A DNA stretch of 7,691 bases, from contig JAJYTV010000075.1 in the NCBI GenBank assembly GCA_021792885.1, positions 1 to 7,691 of the forward strand. The letters run 5' to 3'. This stretch comes from Bacillota bacterium. Its GTDB lineage: Bacteria > Bacillota > Sulfobacillia > JAJZYS01 > JAJYTV01. The position numbers and the translations under genes were made by a program. Under the pieces are notes generated by a model, which did not search any database, had not been told where the DNA came from, and was given only the letters and a program-made list of their open reading frames with translations. Below are positions 6,834 through 7,691 of the stretch, in pieces (within the stretch, counting starts at the first letter, position 1; each line of letters begins with the position of its first letter).

Positions 6834-6908
6834 TTTGCTTGCGATCCAGGCTGAGATGCCGAAGGGCAGAACCACCGGTATCACCAGCACGACCGCGGTG
6901 AAGTGCAC
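6822..6908 (-). CDS. Probable 28-residue single-span membrane peptide
   Basis: A short minus-strand ORF. GTG at 6908 is preceded by GAGGGGG with an ideal 7-base spacing. The peptide begins MHFTAVVLVIPVVLPFG, continues ISAWIASKQKK and stops at TAG (6824-6822). It has one hydrophobic stretch (about residues 4-23) followed by a lysine-rich tail, which predicts a single membrane helix with the C-terminus inside. The stop and the final codons are built into a perfect stem-loop. The family is not recognised, and a chance ORF cannot be excluded at this length. The combination of SD, coherent membrane-protein design and a hairpin exactly at its end supports a real gene. The next gene downstream in the same direction is the GNAT enzyme, 178 bases away. 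Confidence 0.5.
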   Translation of the reverse strand: MHFTAVVLVIPVVLPFGISAWIASKQKK

Positions 6909-7076
6909 GATTGCACCCCCTCGCCGGGGCAGAATCTCCCCTGCAGCGCCAACCGTACCTACGGCAGGGATGCTATGCCTTCACTTCCCATCTCCCGACT
7001 GGTCTCCCCCTTCTTCGACACGGTGTCTTCTTCCGTCTTTTCCCTTTTCGCGACCACCAAGCGCCTCTCTGCGACT

Positions 7077-7107
7077 TAGACCGCCTGACCAGCTGTCAAG
7101 CGGTCTA
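7077..7107. promoter_or_regulatory. 31-bp interrupted inverted repeat, operator-like
   Basis: Arms TAGACCGC (7077-7084) and GCGGTCTA (7100-7107) pair perfectly. After one mismatch, TGAC (7086-7089) and GTCA (7095-7098) also pair, giving 12 of 13 pairs around a 5-base centre. No T-tract follows on either strand, which argues against a terminator. The length and nested half-sites resemble operators of TetR-type repressors, but no such regulator is in the window. On the minus strand the inner part contains TTGACA without a matching -10 at normal spacing. Confidence 0.5.
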
Positions 7108-7145
7108 GCGAGGTTGACGCCAGCCTCGGAGGAACGGAGCACATC

Positions 7146-7259
7146 ATGACCCGATCGTCGATCGAAAGATCAGCAATCAACCCACGGTCCGCAGCTGGAC
7201 GCGGAAAACCTTCCGCGGGTTTCCCACACGGCCACGCTTCTACACGTGTTGGCCGATGA
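7146..7259 (+). CDS. Doubtful 37-residue ORF upstream of the Tyr-rich gene
   Basis: ATG with GGAG six bases upstream opens a 37-codon frame ending TGA at 7257-7259, 33 bases before the next gene. The predicted peptide is Arg/Ser-rich and without recognisable features (starts MTRSSIERSAINPRS). It could be a leader peptide, since a hairpin lies inside it, but chance is an equally good explanation. Confidence 0.2.
   Translation: MTRSSIERSAINPRSAAGRGKPSAGFPHGHASTRVGR
7200..7217. repeat. 7-bp hairpin in the leader of the Tyr-rich gene
   Basis: CGCGGAA and TTCCGCG pair perfectly around an AACC loop. GGTTT follows, too weak a T-tract for a clear terminator. It lies about 75 bases before the SD of the downstream gene and could be a transcript-leader structure. 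Confidence 0.3.
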
Positions 7260-7281
7260 AGCGCATCCCACACTCTTAGCG

Positions 7282-7290
7282 AAAGGAGGT
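7282..7290 (+). promoter_or_regulatory. Perfect nine-base ribosome binding site
   Basis: AAAGGAGGT is fully complementary to the 3' end of 16S rRNA. GGAGG ends only 3 bases before ATG 7293 but 9 bases before the in-frame TTG at 7299. The spacing therefore favours TTG as the actual start, or a mixed choice. Confidence 0.7.
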
Positions 7291-7292
7291 AG

Positions 7293-7652
7293 ATGCAGTT
7301 GAGTCGACGCAGGCGTCTGATTGAGCACCGAGAGACCGGCTATGCCACGGTTCCCGCAGGCGGCCAGGCATCCCTTGCCCGTTCGTACGCTGATCCCGTG
7401 AATGCGTTCGCGTATGCAACGCCGCCACAGGGCGTGCAGAACCCGCAAGGCACGCCATACCGCTCGCAGGCCGGCGTGTACGCGGGCGCTGCTCCTGGCG
7501 CGTTCACCCCGGCAGCACGCTCCTATGGCGGCTCGTACAACGCGTACGACGTCGCGAGCGGCCACGCTTACGACGCGACGCAAGCCAACAAGGCGTACAA
7601 CACTTCCGGCACGGACGACACAAACAAGTCGTACCGGTCGGGGACCCGGTGA
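7293..7652 (+). CDS. Tyr/Ala/Gly-rich low-complexity protein of unknown function
   Basis: A 119-residue protein (117 if TTG 7299 is used) with no recognised family. It begins with a short basic patch (SRRRRLIEHRE, 4-14). The remainder is predicted to be disordered, rich in Ala, Gly, Ser, Thr, Asn, Gln and Pro, with eleven tyrosines. These recur in small (A/S)Y or Y(A/D/N/G) units, densest at residues 78-114 (RSYGGSYNAYD, GHAYDATQANKAYN, NKSYRSG). There is no cysteine, no tryptophan, no membrane helix and no signal peptide. The nine-base SD suggests strong expression. The opposite strand has a longer open frame, but it is Arg-rich with no SD noted and is taken as a shadow. It may be a structural or spore/coat-like protein, or a condensate-forming one; this is speculation from composition. 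Another gene starts 36 bases after its stop, in the same direction. Confidence 0.7.
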   Translation: MQLSRRRRLIEHRETGYATVPAGGQASLARSYADPVNAFAYATPPQGVQNPQGTPYRSQAGVYAGAAPGAFTPAARSYGGSYNAYDVASGHAYDATQANKAYNTSGTDDTNKSYRSGTR

Positions 7653-7687
7653 ACGAATCGTTCTGAATACCCAAGGCAGGAGCACCG

Positions 7688-7691
7688 ATGG
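7688..7691 (+). CDS. Start codon of a further gene cut by the right edge
   Basis: ATG at 7688 is preceded by GGAG with a 5-base spacing (within AGGCAGGAG), directly after the Tyr-rich protein gene. Only the start codon and one more base are inside the window, so nothing can be said of the product. It is probably co-transcribed with the Tyr-rich gene. Confidence 0.4.

Larger units (their letters stand above)
6909..7292. other. Intergenic stretch of 384 bases with dyads but no conventional gene
   Basis: No convincing protein-coding or RNA gene is seen here. The plus strand is pyrimidine-rich from about 6975 to 7075. The most striking element is the 31-bp dyad at 7077-7107. To its right are two smaller hairpins (7200-7217 and arms at 7229-7234/7250-7255) and a doubtful 37-codon ORF. 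The right end carries the SD of the Tyr-rich protein gene. This is probably a regulatory region for that gene and for the minus-strand membrane peptide. Confidence 0.5.

Noticed and set aside
7088..7102. TTGACA on the minus strand within the 31-bp dyad as a -35 box
   Set aside because: No acceptable -10 hexamer is found 16-18 bases downstream.
7229..7255. CGGCCA/TGGCCG inverted repeat enclosing ACACGTGT
   Set aside because: Short arms with a 15-base loop; expected fairly often by chance in GC-rich DNA.
7170..7685. 171-codon minus-strand open frame opposite the Tyr-rich protein
   Set aside because: Arg/Val-rich composition typical of antisense reading, with no recognised motif. The plus strand has a perfect SD and a plausible product, so plus is preferred, not proven.

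Overview
The window comes from a high-GC bacterium. Coding regions are GC-rich with strong G/C third positions, and GTG and TTG starts behind good Shine-Dalgarno (SD) sites are common. Gene content (PadR regulator, DrrA/DrrB-type exporter, MacB-type exporter with a Gly/Ser-tailed adaptor) fits an actinobacterium or a related high-GC lineage such as Chloroflexota, Dormibacterota or Eremiobacterota. The sequence alone does not settle which. No rRNA, tRNA, CRISPR array or insertion sequence is visible.

Left part, minus strand (about 3330 down to 1): a four-gene exporter operon. A sigma70-like promoter (3300-3329) lies before a small four-helix membrane protein of unknown function (2787-3257). 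It is followed by a 560-residue HlyD/MacA-type adaptor whose lipoyl/hairpin module is duplicated in tandem (1043-2725), a MacB/LolD-type ATPase (313-1041) and the start of a MacB-type permease that runs off the left edge (1-313). The last three genes are packed with no real gaps. Together they form a tripartite-like efflux or secretion ABC system.

Middle, plus strand (3400-5981): a PadR-family repressor (3480-4094) with a candidate self-operator over its -10 box. After it come a DrrA-type ATPase (4222-5208) and an ABC-2 permease (5205-5981) that overlap by four bases. The PadR gene sits between two divergent ABC exporters and could control one or both.

Right part (5982-7691): a GNAT acetyltransferase on the minus strand (6086-6643), then about 650 bases with no conventional gene. 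This stretch contains a 13-bp perfect stem-loop, a probable 28-residue membrane peptide gene whose stop codon lies inside that stem (6822-6908), a 31-bp interrupted dyad (7077-7107) and a doubtful 37-codon ORF. At the right edge a Tyr-rich low-complexity protein (7293-7652) follows a perfect nine-base SD, and the start codon of one more gene is seen at 7688.

The points most worth a second look are the duplicated adaptor and its probable non-canonical ATC start, the 28-residue peptide with its stem-loop, the PadR operator candidate, the 31-bp dyad and the Tyr-rich protein.
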